From Halomonas sp. HAL1 (GTDB lineage: Bacteria > Pseudomonadota > Gammaproteobacteria > Pseudomonadales > Halomonadaceae), in NCBI RefSeq assembly GCF_030544485.1, contig NZ_CP130610.1, forward strand, positions 682,001 to 746,000: a stretch of DNA of 64,000 bases, in the 5' to 3' direction. The notes beneath the pieces are model-generated. The model was not told the DNA's origin, did not search any database, and saw only the letters and a list, made by a program, of their open reading frames with translations. Positions 7,461 through 16,021 of this stretch are shown here, in pieces (the first letter of the stretch is position 1; every line of letters begins with the position of its first letter). Both the position numbers and the translations under genes were made by a program.

Positions 7461-8210
7461 ATGGTTGATTTCGCATCCCTGTTAATAGTGGCGGGCACAT
7501 TCTTGATTGCGGGAAGCGTCAAGGGCGTCATCGGCCTTGGACTCCCGCCAGTTAGCCTAGCGCTGCTTACCGTCGCGCTGGATTTGCCAACGGCCATGGC
7601 GCTAATGCTTATTCCCTCATTTGTTACGAATATTTGGCAGTCAACGGTGGGCGGAAACGCAAGAGCAATCTTGGCTCGCATTTGGCCATTCCTGGCGATG
7701 GCGACTCTTACTGTCTGGATTGGTGCGGCCGCACTGACTCGCGTCAATCTCACGTATCTGACGGCGCTCCTGGGCAGTTTGCTGATTATTTACGCTGTCG
7801 TGAACCTGGCCGGGATCAAGATTGTTGTACCTAGCCGCCATGAGGTTTGGGCAGGGCCGTTAATCGGCTCTGCGAATGGGGTGCTTACCGGGATGACAGG
7901 GTCATTTGCTGTGCCGGGCGTGATGTTTCTTCAGGCCATTGGCCTTCCGAAGAATATGCTGATTCAAGCGATGGGCATGCTATTTATGGTCTCCACGGTG
8001 GCTCTCGCGGCGGCGCTGCAACAGGCCAATTTTTTGACACTCCAAACGGGCGTAATGTCGGCAGTAGCGGTGCTACCCGCGCTCGCTGGCATGGTGATTG
8101 GCCAGCGAATTAGAGAACGCTTATCCGAGCAGATGTTCCGCAAGGTATTCTTCATTTCACTTCTGATTCTGGGTGCTTACATTATTATTAATACGCTTCA
8201 GAAGCTTTAA
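7461..8210 (+). CDS. TauE/SafE-family membrane transporter (sulfite exporter type)
   Basis: A 249-residue integral membrane protein with about seven or eight hydrophobic segments. The first half-repeat begins with ASLLIVAGTFLIAGSVKGVI, and the second around WAGPLIGSANGVLTGMTGSF, giving the internal duplication typical of TauE/SafE proteins. Members export sulfite, sulfoacetate or related organic anions; the substrate here is unknown and no sulfur gene lies next to it. GGAG precedes the ATG. The 213 bases upstream hold no clear gene. Confidence 0.85.
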   Translation: MVDFASLLIVAGTFLIAGSVKGVIGLGLPPVSLALLTVALDLPTAMALMLIPSFVTNIWQSTVGGNARAILARIWPFLAMATLTVWIGAAALTRVNLTYLTALLGSLLIIYAVVNLAGIKIVVPSRHEVWAGPLIGSANGVLTGMTGSFAVPGVMFLQAIGLPKNMLIQAMGMLFMVSTVALAAALQQANFLTLQTGVMSAVAVLPALAGMVIGQRIRERLSEQMFRKVFFISLLILGAYIIINTLQKL

Positions 8211-8240
8211 GTGCCTTTCAAAACCAATAGTGGGCGCACT

Positions 8241-8414
8241 AGGGTTTGTACGAAAAGTCGGCGAGCGATGGCTAGACAAGGCAAAAATCAACGAAAAACG
8301 GACCGGGCTCGCGTGCGAGTTTACAGGGTGTAAATGATCATTTTGACCGGACTCGCGCACGAGATGATTTTTAACGCCGTATAGACGAGTGCAAGCAGTT
8401 TTTGTACAAAGCCT
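8241..8414. repeat. Dispersed hairpin-forming intergenic repeat (copy A)
   Basis: Ends are near-perfect inverted repeats (AGGGTTTGTAC / GTACAAAGCCT). Inside, GCAAAAATCA pairs with TGATTTTT, and TTTACAGGGTGTAAA forms a central palindrome. Copy B at 61140-61283 has the same order of blocks (GACAAGGCAAAAAT, GAGTTTAC, GTGTAAATGA, TTTTTAACGCCGTA, AGCCTAAG) but different arm bases that still pair. No coding potential. Confidence 0.75.
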
Positions 8415-8478
8415 AAGTGGTTAAGACGACACCAGAATCCAGCGCTGGCTTTTACCTAAAGCCAGCGCTGGATATCCC

Positions 8479-9063
8479 TTACTGCAAAAACTCACGCAAC
8501 GTATCACTCGCCTGATCAATGGATAGCACGCCATCCAAGTGGCCTCGATTACCTTCCAGGGTTTCAAGCGTCACGTCGGTGCCGTCTGCTTCAATCAGCT
8601 CGGCGGTACGGCGCACGCCTTGGGGCGCGAAGACGAGGTCGTTTTCGCTGTAGAGCATCAAAGTGGGCGCTTCGATGGCGGCAAGTCCTTCCTCTAGCGA
8701 GTCGCCGTGGCCCGCCATAAAGGTTTGGTTGGCACGCACTAGGTAGAGCAAGTGATTGGCATCAGATAGTTCTGCACGGGCGGCGGCGATGTCATCCAGC
8801 GTTTGCTCGATCGCGTAGCGGGCGTTGATATCCTGGGTGGGGTCGCGCGCTTCGTCGGCCCAGTCACGGGTGAAAGTCTCGTTGGCCCACTGCCAGTGGT
8901 TGGCGTTGAGCGTCACCAGCTTCAGCGCTTCTTTTAAGCCGTCGGTGGGTGGTTCGCCGTCGTAGTAATTACCCTCGTTCCAGTTGGCATCCAGTCGAAT
9001 CGGCGCTGCCCAGGCGCTTAGGGCTGCCTTAAACGAGGGGTTATTGTGATTGTTATGGGCCAC
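8479..9063 (-). pseudogene. 5'-truncated alpha/beta hydrolase (MetX-like) gene
   Basis: About 195 residues of the C-terminal half remain: NPSFKAALSAWAAPIRLDAN, TLNANHWQWANETF, then APTLMLYSENDLVFAPQ and GNRGHLDGV. These supply the Asp and His of a catalytic triad. The nucleophile elbow (GxSxG) and the whole N-terminal half are missing, because upstream sequence runs straight into the end of the flavin hydroxylase gene at 9096. The pattern resembles homoserine O-acetyltransferase-like hydrolases. A second, shorter 3' remnant lies at 5521-5595. It should be inactive. Confidence 0.75.
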
Positions 9064-9095
9064 CGGCAGTGGCCGCCCTCTCAGCGTAGTCGACC

Positions 9096-10295
9096 CTAGC
9101 GCATTTTGAATGGATTCAAGCCGTTGGCTTGTTGCATCATCATGCGTTTGGCGAACGGGAAGCGCTCGGCAATTTGCAGGCTTAGATCGCCTAGCTGGCG
9201 CAGCGGCTTGGCACCGGTAAACAGGTGATGAAAGCTGTCGGTGGCGGCGATCATGGCCTGGTTGGCGACGCGGCGCTGGCACTCAAAGCGAAGTAGGTCA
9301 ATCGGGTCACCTGGATCGCGGCCTTTGACGATGATCTCAGCAAGGGTGTCGGCGTCGTGAAGGCCGATATTCAACCCCTGGCCTGCCAACGGGTGCACCA
9401 CATGGGCGGCATCGCCAATCAACGCCAGGCGCTTGCCGATATAGCGCTGAGCGTGCTGGCGCTTGATGGGAAAGCTGGCCCGCGCCACGATGCGAGTGAT
9501 TTTGCCCAGGCGTTTAGGAAAGGCCATTTCGATGGCCGCTGTCAGCGCGTCATCGTCGAGCTGTTCGCGGGCTTTGGTGGTTTCGTCGCGGTCATACCAC
9601 ACCAGGGAGGCGCGCTGGCCGGGAAGCGGCAGCATGGCCAGCGGGCCGGTGGGGGTAAACACCTGCCAACTGACATCCTGCTGGGGCAGTTCGGTTTCCA
9701 CGTTAATGATCATTGCCCGCTGATGGTAGTCATAGCGGGTCACGCTAATGCCGGCCAGCGAACGCAGCGTCGATGTTGCCCCGTCGGCGCCGACAATCAG
9801 GCGGGCGCTTAGGGTTTTGCCGTTATCCAGCTCCAGTAGGCGGCTGTTCGTCGCCGAGACGGTGCTTAACGGCGCGCACTGGGTGTAGCAGGTAACGCTG
9901 GGCAGCTGTTCCAGGCGTTGCCATAGCGCATACTGCAGGGTGCGGTTTTCGATAAAGATGCCGAAGTCTTCCATTCCGCTATCTTCAGCGGAAAACAGCG
10001 AGTGGCCGGTGCCATCCTGGTTGGAAACATCGATATGGCGAAACGGGCAGCTACGCTCTTCCGGCAGAGTGGTGCCGCTTGCTTTGATAAATGCCAGCGA
10101 GCGCGCATTGAGCGATGAGATGCGCAGGTCATAATCGCCGCTGGGCGGGGTGGGGGCATCGCCCTGTTCCACCAGCCCGACAGAAAAGCCGGTTTGGCCC
10201 AAGCGCGCTGCCAGCGCGGCGCCGACCATACCGCCGCCGACAATGATGACATCATGGTCGTGCTGCCCAGAACGTTGCTCAGACTGTTGCATCAT
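9096..10295 (-). CDS. FAD-dependent hydroxylase of the UbiH/UbiF/VisC family
   Basis: A 399-residue flavoprotein. The Rossmann motif VIIVGGGMVGAALAARLG lies at residues 15-32, the middle LIVGADGATSTLRSLAGI matches the DG motif, and GDAAHVVHPLAGQGLNIGL near residue 290 is the second FAD-binding signature. Family members hydroxylate the aromatic ring during ubiquinone synthesis on the inner membrane. Which position is attacked (UbiH, UbiF, UbiI or UbiM type) cannot be told from the motifs. Two ATGs follow each other; the second, at 10292, has better spacing from AAGGAG. It is divergent from the sirtuin gene. Confidence 0.88.
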   Translation of the reverse strand: MMQQSEQRSGQHDHDVIIVGGGMVGAALAARLGQTGFSVGLVEQGDAPTPPSGDYDLRISSLNARSLAFIKASGTTLPEERSCPFRHIDVSNQDGTGHSLFSAEDSGMEDFGIFIENRTLQYALWQRLEQLPSVTCYTQCAPLSTVSATNSRLLELDNGKTLSARLIVGADGATSTLRSLAGISVTRYDYHQRAMIINVETELPQQDVSWQVFTPTGPLAMLPLPGQRASLVWYDRDETTKAREQLDDDALTAAIEMAFPKRLGKITRIVARASFPIKRQHAQRYIGKRLALIGDAAHVVHPLAGQGLNIGLHDADTLAEIIVKGRDPGDPIDLLRFECQRRVANQAMIAATDSFHHLFTGAKPLRQLGDLSLQIAERFPFAKRMMMQQANGLNPFKMR

Positions 10296-10390
10296 ATGCT
10301 CCTTAAAATGAGGTGCCGTTGTGCATTGCGCAGGCGTTGGTTGTCATACAGTATCGTTGAGTTTGAGCAAGATTGCCTAGAGGTGAACGA

Positions 10391-11248
10391 TTGACGCAGG
10401 CCGTGGAAATAGTAAATAGCGTTGCCCAGGCGGGTAAGGAGCTGGCAGCGTTTATCCAGCAGCACCCCAAACTGTGGGTGATTACCGGTGCGGGCGTAAG
10501 TACCGACAGCGGCATTCCGGACTATCGGGATGCGGATGGGCAGTGGAAGCGCCCGCCGCCAGTGCAGCATGGCGACTTTATGAGTTCTCATCATGTTCGT
10601 CAGCGCTACTGGGCGCGTGCGCTGATCGGCTTTAGCGCCTTGCGCGAAGCCCAGGCGAGTGGTGCGCACCATGCGCTGGCTGCGCTGGAGTCGCGGGGTT
10701 ATATCCAGCAGTTAGTGACCCAAAACGTTGACCGTTTGCATCAGCGCGCTGGTTCGCGCCGGGTGATCGACCTGCATGGCCGGGCGGACATGGTGAAGTG
10801 TATGGTGTGCGACTATCAAATGATGCGCCACGCCATGCATGCCGAAATGGCGCGCATGAATCCTAGCTTTACAGGTTTACAGGCGGGGCACGCTCCGGAT
10901 GGCGACGCCGATCTGGAAACCGACTTCAGCACTTTTCGTATTTTCGACTGCCCGCGCTGTAGCGGCATCCTGAAGCCTGATGTGGTGTTCTACGGCGATG
11001 TGGTCCCCGCCGAACGGCGGCTGGCAGCCCAGGTGGCGCTGGCCGAGGCAGATGCGGTGCTGGCAGTGGGTACCTCGTTGATGGTGTTTTCCGGCTACCG
11101 CTTCTGCCGCGCCGCCCATGAACGGGGCATGCCGCTGGCATCGCTCTCGCTCGGCGTCACCCGGGCGGATGCGCTGTTGACTCATCAGTGGCGCACGCCG
11201 TTAACGCCGGTGCTTGAACAGGCCGTTCGCTGTTTGCAGCCCTCTTAA
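10391..11248 (+). CDS. Sir2-family NAD-dependent protein deacylase
   Basis: A 285-residue sirtuin. It shows GAGVSTDSGIPDYRD (residues 33-47) for NAD binding, QNVDRLH (111-117), catalytic H129 in DLHGR, four zinc cysteines C137/C140 and C187/C190, and GTSL near the C-terminus. It removes acyl groups from lysine using NAD. I chose TTG 10391 because GAGGTG lies five bases before it; TTG 10373 is also in frame but lacks such a site. It belongs to a longer bacterial class with an insertion between the two cysteine pairs. Substrates are unknown. Confidence 0.9.
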   Translation: MTQAVEIVNSVAQAGKELAAFIQQHPKLWVITGAGVSTDSGIPDYRDADGQWKRPPPVQHGDFMSSHHVRQRYWARALIGFSALREAQASGAHHALAALESRGYIQQLVTQNVDRLHQRAGSRRVIDLHGRADMVKCMVCDYQMMRHAMHAEMARMNPSFTGLQAGHAPDGDADLETDFSTFRIFDCPRCSGILKPDVVFYGDVVPAERRLAAQVALAEADAVLAVGTSLMVFSGYRFCRAAHERGMPLASLSLGVTRADALLTHQWRTPLTPVLEQAVRCLQPS

Positions 11249-11257
11249 AGATCGCTA

Positions 11258-11881
11258 TTAGCGTGCTTTCGATACCCATGCATTATCTTCCAACCAGAGC
11301 CGCCAGGGTGCATCACGGTGCTCGGGCTGGGCGTAATCGATGCCTACACGGGGCCCACTGACGATCGAGGCGTCGTGGGTTGCTGCGCTAATCCACAGCT
11401 TGTCACCCTGGGTCATATCATGGCCATACAGCGCTTTATCAATCGTTAAAGCGCGCGTGAGCTTGCCGGGGCCATTGCTGAGTTGTTTGCCCGTTGCCTG
11501 ACGAATAGCGCGCATGGCGGCCTCGTTGGCCGTGGGCTCAACAGCACGAATCAATACCGCGCAGGGCGAGCCTTCCGGCTCAGTCACCACGTTCAGTAAC
11601 CAGTGCATGCCGTAAACCAGATACACGTAGGCGTGGCCAGCGGGGCCGAACATCGCTTCTGTGCGCGGTGAGCGGCGACGGTGAGCATGGCAGGCCGAGT
11701 CTTCCGCGCCGCAATAAGCCTCGGTTTCGACAATTCTTGCCGCCATCTGCTCGCCGTTATGCTCGCGCACCAGCCAGCAGCCGAGCATGGCTCGAGCCAC
11801 TTCAAGCGTGTCGCGGTTATAAAAATCCCTTGGAAGTGGCGTCAGCTCGCTGTTTTTAACATTTGGCATGTTTGGCAACAT
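11258..11881 (-). CDS. 3-methyladenine DNA glycosylase (AAG/MPG type)
   Basis: A 207-residue base-excision repair enzyme that removes alkylated purines. Signature segments are ARIVETEAYCGAEDSACHA (residues about 48-66, with the catalytic Glu), MFGPAGHAYVYLVYGMHWLL (base-flipping tyrosine region) and LSNGPGKLTRAL. Length is normal for the bacterial form. It converges on the sirtuin gene with a 9-base gap and diverges from selO. DNA repair genes dinB, mutS and recA are elsewhere in the window but not linked to it. Confidence 0.93.
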   Translation of the reverse strand: MLPNMPNVKNSELTPLPRDFYNRDTLEVARAMLGCWLVREHNGEQMAARIVETEAYCGAEDSACHAHRRRSPRTEAMFGPAGHAYVYLVYGMHWLLNVVTEPEGSPCAVLIRAVEPTANEAAMRAIRQATGKQLSNGPGKLTRALTIDKALYGHDMTQGDKLWISAATHDASIVSGPRVGIDYAQPEHRDAPWRLWLEDNAWVSKAR

Positions 11882-11940
11882 CGTCTCGGCGTTTAGTTGA
11901 GTAGAATGCTAGGGTATTAGCTAAGGATAGACATTAGTCA

Positions 11941-13428
11941 TTGCCACTAAAAGCGGAGCCTACCGTGCTGCCATTCGAACATCTCTATTCCACCTTGCCG
12001 GAACCCCTCTGGGTCGCCACCCAAGCAACACCCGTCGCTAGCCCAGAGCTGATCGCGTTCAATGCGCCGCTTGCCCATGAGCTGGGCGCTCAAGAGATAC
12101 CTGATCCCGCCACGCTCGCCGAGTGGTTTAGCGGCAACCAGCCCATGCCGGATGCCAAGCCGGGCGCATTAGGTTACGCAGGCCACCAGTTCGGCAACTT
12201 CGTGCCACAACTAGGCGATGGCCGTGCGTTGCTGCTGGGCGAAGTGATCGACCAGGCTGGCATTCGCCGCGATGTGCAGCTAAAGGGCAGCGGTCGCACG
12301 CCGTTTTCCCGCGGTGGCGATGGTCGTTCGCCGTTAGGCCCGGTGCTGCGTGAATATCTGGTCAGCGAATTTATGGCCGCGATGGGCATCCCCACCACCC
12401 GTGCTCTGGCGGCGGTGACCAGCGGCGAGCGGGTGGTGCGGCAGATGGCAGAGCCTGGCGCTGTGTTTACCCGTGTGGCCAGTAGTCATATTCGTGTAGG
12501 CACTTTTCAGTTTGCCGCTGCGCAACGGGATGAAACACTGCTCAAAGCACTGGCGGATCATGTGATTGCGCGCCACTACCCGGAGGCCGCCAAGGCGGAA
12601 GACTCCTATATGGCGCTGCTGGAAGCGGTGGTCGCCCGCCAGGCCGTGCTGATCGCCCGCTGGATGAGCGTCGGCTTTATCCATGGTGTGATGAATACCG
12701 ATAACTGCAGCATTGCCGGTGAAACCATCGATTACGGCCCCTGTGCCTTTATGGAGCAGTTCGATCCGCAGAAGGTATATAGCTCCATCGACCAAGGCCG
12801 CCGCTACGCCTTTGCCAACCAGCCCACCATTGCCCAGTGGAATCTGGCCCGCTTTGCTGAAACGCTGCTGCCGTTAATGCGTGAAGAAGGCGAGACGGTG
12901 GTAGAGCAGGCCACCAATGCCATTCGCCGCTTCGATACGCTGTTCAGTGCAGAGCAACTCCGCCTGCACGCCGATAAACTCGGTTTAGCGGCGGAAAGCC
13001 CCCAAGCTGAAGCCCTAATGGAAGGCCTCGAAAGCCAGATGCACCAGGGGCGGATGGATATGACCGCCACTTTTGATGCGCTCACACAATACGCTTCCTC
13101 GCCGAATGATGAACACCGCGAGGCGCTGCTGGCGCTAACGACTCAGCCTAATGAGCTAACCGCGTGGCTAGATACCTGGCAGCACGCGCAGGTAGCCAGC
13201 CAGGATAGCGAGCGTTTTGCCGCCATGCGTCGCGCCAACCCGGTCATTATTCCCCGCAACCACCGGGTTCAAGAGGTCATCGATGCCGCTTACGACGGTG
13301 ATTTTGTGCCTTTTCATACGCTGTTAGCGGTCGTCACCCAACCATTCGATGACTCCGTGGAAGCGCGCCGTTTAGCGGCGCCCGCCACGGATAATGAGCA
13401 GGTGCTAAGGACATTCTGCGGCACCTGA
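11941..13428 (+). CDS. selO: Protein adenylyltransferase SelO (YdiU/UPF0061)
   Basis: A pseudokinase-fold enzyme of up to 495 residues that transfers AMP to protein hydroxyl groups, linked to oxidative stress in other bacteria. Visible signatures are LGYAGHQFGNFVPQLGDGRA, LKGSGRTPFSRGGDGRSPLG (nucleotide and kinase-like lysine region) and NTDNCSIAGETIDYGP with the metal-binding Asn and Asp. Start is uncertain: TTG 11941 is the first, but GTG 11965 has GGAG six bases ahead and gives MLPFEHLYSTLPEP, close to the family start. No selenocysteine codon is present; the C-terminus ends TFCGT. It is followed by dinB. Confidence 0.92.
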   Translation: MPLKAEPTVLPFEHLYSTLPEPLWVATQATPVASPELIAFNAPLAHELGAQEIPDPATLAEWFSGNQPMPDAKPGALGYAGHQFGNFVPQLGDGRALLLGEVIDQAGIRRDVQLKGSGRTPFSRGGDGRSPLGPVLREYLVSEFMAAMGIPTTRALAAVTSGERVVRQMAEPGAVFTRVASSHIRVGTFQFAAAQRDETLLKALADHVIARHYPEAAKAEDSYMALLEAVVARQAVLIARWMSVGFIHGVMNTDNCSIAGETIDYGPCAFMEQFDPQKVYSSIDQGRRYAFANQPTIAQWNLARFAETLLPLMREEGETVVEQATNAIRRFDTLFSAEQLRLHADKLGLAAESPQAEALMEGLESQMHQGRMDMTATFDALTQYASSPNDEHREALLALTTQPNELTAWLDTWQHAQVASQDSERFAAMRRANPVIIPRNHRVQEVIDAAYDGDFVPFHTLLAVVTQPFDDSVEARRLAAPATDNEQVLRTFCGT

Positions 13429-13440
13429 TGCTGTGATAAA

Positions 13441-13456
13441 CTGTGGTTTTTTACAG
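13441..13456 (+). promoter_or_regulatory. LexA (SOS) box upstream of dinB
   Basis: CTGTGGTTTTTTACAG matches CTGT-N8-ACAG exactly. It ends 16 bases before the dinB GTG, so LexA bound here would block transcription start or early elongation. Confidence 0.75.
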
Positions 13457-13471
13457 GTGGAAGGGTAGCCG

Positions 13472-14518
13472 GTGCGCAAAATCATTCACTGCGACTGTGA
13501 CTGCTTTTATGCAGCAGTGGAAATGCGCGATAACCCCGCGCTGCGGGATATCCCGATTGCGATTGGCGGCAGCGTCGAGCAGCGCGGGGTGGTGGCCACT
13601 TGCAACTATCCCGCCCGCGAGTTTGGTATTCATTCGGCCATGCCCATGGGACAAGCGCTCAAGCGTTGCCCGCATCTCACCGTGATTCGCGGTGAGATGG
13701 CCAAATACAAAGAGGTCGCCCGCCAGGTCTTCGCCATTTATCGCGATGTGACTGAACTGATCGAACCGCTCTCCCTGGATGAGGCCTTTCTGGATGTCTC
13801 GGAGGTCACCCAGCACCGCGGCAGCGCGACACTTATGGCCGAAGCGATCCGCGAACGGGTCAGTCGAGAAGTGGGGATCACCGTTTCAGCGGGCGTCGCG
13901 CCCAACAAGTTTCTGGCCAAAATTGCCAGCGACTGGAACAAACCCGACGGCCTGTGCGTGATTACGCCGGATAAGGTCGATAGCTTCGTACAACAGCTGC
14001 CGGTCAAGAAAATCCATGGGGTGGGCCCGCGTACGGCTGAGAAGTTAGCGGGGCTGGATATTCATACCTGCGCTGACCTGCGCACCCGCACGCTGACCGA
14101 CCTGGTCGAGCACTTTGGCCGCTTTGGGCGGCGGCTGCATGAGCTAAGCTGGGGGCGGGACGAGCGCCCGGTGAAAACCCACCGGGAGCGCAAATCGGTT
14201 AGCACCGAGCAGACCTACGCCCAGGATTTACCCAACCTCGATGCCTGTCACCGAGAACTACCCGCGCTGATCGAAGATCTGGAGCGTCGCTATGCGCGTC
14301 TAGACCCGCCATTGGCGGTGCGCGGCCTCATCGTCAAAGTAAAATTCAACGACTTTACTCAAACCACGGTCGAACACGCCGACCCAGCGCCCAATCTTGC
14401 TCAGTTTGAAACCTTGCTCAATATCGGCTGGTCACGTGGTGAGCGCCCCGTGCGCCTGCTGGGTGTCGGGTACCGGCTGGCGGAAAGCGCGCAGGAACAC
14501 CAACTACCGCTGTTTTAA
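13472..14518 (+). CDS. dinB: DNA polymerase IV (error-prone Y-family)
   Basis: A 348-residue translesion polymerase. Active-site acids are D8 in HCDCDCFYAAVE and D103/E104 in SLDEAFLDVSE; helix-hairpin-helix motifs follow in VKKIHGVGPRTAEKLAGLDI. The protein ends in QLPLF, a beta-clamp binding motif. Start is GTG 13472 with AAGGG shortly before it. The exact LexA box just upstream indicates SOS induction. Length matches E. coli DinB. Confidence 0.95.
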   Translation: MRKIIHCDCDCFYAAVEMRDNPALRDIPIAIGGSVEQRGVVATCNYPAREFGIHSAMPMGQALKRCPHLTVIRGEMAKYKEVARQVFAIYRDVTELIEPLSLDEAFLDVSEVTQHRGSATLMAEAIRERVSREVGITVSAGVAPNKFLAKIASDWNKPDGLCVITPDKVDSFVQQLPVKKIHGVGPRTAEKLAGLDIHTCADLRTRTLTDLVEHFGRFGRRLHELSWGRDERPVKTHRERKSVSTEQTYAQDLPNLDACHRELPALIEDLERRYARLDPPLAVRGLIVKVKFNDFTQTTVEHADPAPNLAQFETLLNIGWSRGERPVRLLGVGYRLAESAQEHQLPLF

Positions 14519-14628
14519 TTAGCCTGTTAACCCTTCGCCTGATTGACCCCGTGGCAGGGGCGCGCTAAAACAGACGTATGATAGTTTGAGTTGTTCATTT
14601 TTCCGTTTGGTCACCCACGAGCTCCGCC

Positions 14629-15456
14629 ATGTCTGCTGATGCCGCTTCACGCCCCCGTTTAGTGTTTGCCCACGCCAATGGTTTTCCAGGGTTAAGCTAC
14701 CGCAGCCTGCTGAACCCGCTGGCAGAGATGTTTGATCTCCACCCGCTGGATCGGCTGGGCCATCACCCGGATTATCCGGTGAATCATAACTGGGGCAACC
14801 TGGTGGATGAGCTGCTGAGCTACCTGCCGCAGAGTGATAAACCGCTGCTGGGCGTGGGGCACTCGCTGGGCGGCACTTTGATGGCCATGGCCGCCGACAA
14901 GCAGCCCGAGCGCTTTTGTGGGGTGATCATGCTCGACCCACCGCTAATGCTGGGGTCGGATGCCTGGGCGATGAAAGCGGCCAAGCGGTTTGGCTTTATT
15001 GACCGAATTACACCTGCCGGTAAAACCCTGGGGCGGCGAAGTGTATGGCCGAGCCGTGAGGTAATGGCGAGTTCACTGGGACGTCGGGGACTGTTTAAGC
15101 GCTTTACCCCCCAAGCACTCAACGACTACATTGAAGCAGGGACACGCTTGTTAGACGACGGCAGCGCTGAGCTGACCTTTGATCCTAGCATTGAGGTGGA
15201 GATTTTCCGCCATCTGCCGGATCACCTTTCGCGCTTGCCGCAGCGGCTTGGCGTGCCGCTAGAGCTGGTGGCGGGTAACGAATCCCACTTGCTGACGGCG
15301 TCGCGCATCAAACGCTTGCGGCGAAAGGGGTTATCGGTGAGCGAGGTTCCCGGTACGCACATGTTCCCGATGGAGCACCCGGATGAGACGCGTGCCGCCA
15401 TTTTGACTGCCTGGCAACGTATCGCCAACGCCAGACAGACTTCTCATACAGCGTAA
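14629..15456 (+). CDS. Alpha/beta-fold hydrolase
   Basis: A 275-residue cytoplasmic hydrolase. FAHANGFPGLSYR near residue 13 gives the oxyanion region, GVGHSLGGTL gives the nucleophile S79, and GTHMFPMEHP gives the catalytic histidine near residue 244. The substrate is unknown; esterases and lipases of this type act on many acyl compounds. The next gene (15466) starts nine bases after the stop with its own AAGGAGG site, so the two are probably cotranscribed. Confidence 0.85.
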   Translation: MSADAASRPRLVFAHANGFPGLSYRSLLNPLAEMFDLHPLDRLGHHPDYPVNHNWGNLVDELLSYLPQSDKPLLGVGHSLGGTLMAMAADKQPERFCGVIMLDPPLMLGSDAWAMKAAKRFGFIDRITPAGKTLGRRSVWPSREVMASSLGRRGLFKRFTPQALNDYIEAGTRLLDDGSAELTFDPSIEVEIFRHLPDHLSRLPQRLGVPLELVAGNESHLLTASRIKRLRRKGLSVSEVPGTHMFPMEHPDETRAAILTAWQRIANARQTSHTA

Positions 15457-15465
15457 GGAGGCGTT

Positions 15466-15714
15466 ATGTACCTTTCCGTACAACTTAGCTATTACCCGCT
15501 GGCCGATGACTTCAAGCCGGTAGTCAAAGAGGTGGTGAAACGCCTGGAGGCGACGGGACTGGAAGTGCACCCGAACCGCATGAGCACTCAGGTATTTGGC
15601 GAGTTCGATGAGGTAATGGCAGCATTAAGCGATGTGATGAAGTGGTCGTTTGAGACCCATGGTAAAGCGGTATTTACGGCTAACTTTTTGGAAGGCGATC
15701 GTCGGCCTCGATAG
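15466..15714 (+). CDS. YkoF/MTH1187-like thiamine-binding fold protein
   Basis: An 82-residue protein: MYLSVQLSYYPLADDFKPVV, then a helix, EVHPNRMSTQVFGEFDEVMA and KAVFTANFLEG. This ferredoxin-like fold with the conserved xxSxQxxxYPL and MSTxxxG motifs resembles the Ykof domain, which binds thiamine precursors such as hydroxymethylpyrimidine. Whether it binds thiamine here is unknown. AAGGAGG lies directly upstream. It follows the hydrolase gene in the same likely operon. Confidence 0.75.
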   Translation: MYLSVQLSYYPLADDFKPVVKEVVKRLEATGLEVHPNRMSTQVFGEFDEVMAALSDVMKWSFETHGKAVFTANFLEGDRRPR

Positions 15715-16021
15715 CTGAGCCGAGATAGCTGAGTCGATGTCGCTGCGACGGAAGCTCTGTGCGGGATCAGCCGTGGCCATCGCTTAAGCGCCCACAGTGG
15801 CGAAACTGTTGGGTTGCGGAAAAACCGGCCCTGGCGGAGCTTTCGCCAATGGTGGTCATAGTCGCCTGTTGCAGGTAGTCGCGCTGTCCTGCCTATCATC
15901 GCTTTAGATGACCCTTCGATTACCTACACCAACGAGACGCGTTTTTTAGGGCCTATTCGTTAGTAAGCGGGTTAGATAAGTTATCATTAAACTACATAAG
16001 ACATGGGGCGAGGATATCATC
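15715..16021. other. Intergenic stretch with no gene seen
   Basis: It begins with two near-identical 14-base units (GATAGCTGAGCCGA, GATAGCTGAGTCGA) overlapping the previous stop region. The last 80 bases are AT-richer and probably hold the promoter of the membrane protein gene. No RNA or terminator was recognised. Confidence 0.4.

Noticed and set aside
9357..9812. 151-codon plus-strand frame inside the flavin hydroxylase gene
   Set aside because: Shadow of the convincing minus-strand gene in another frame.
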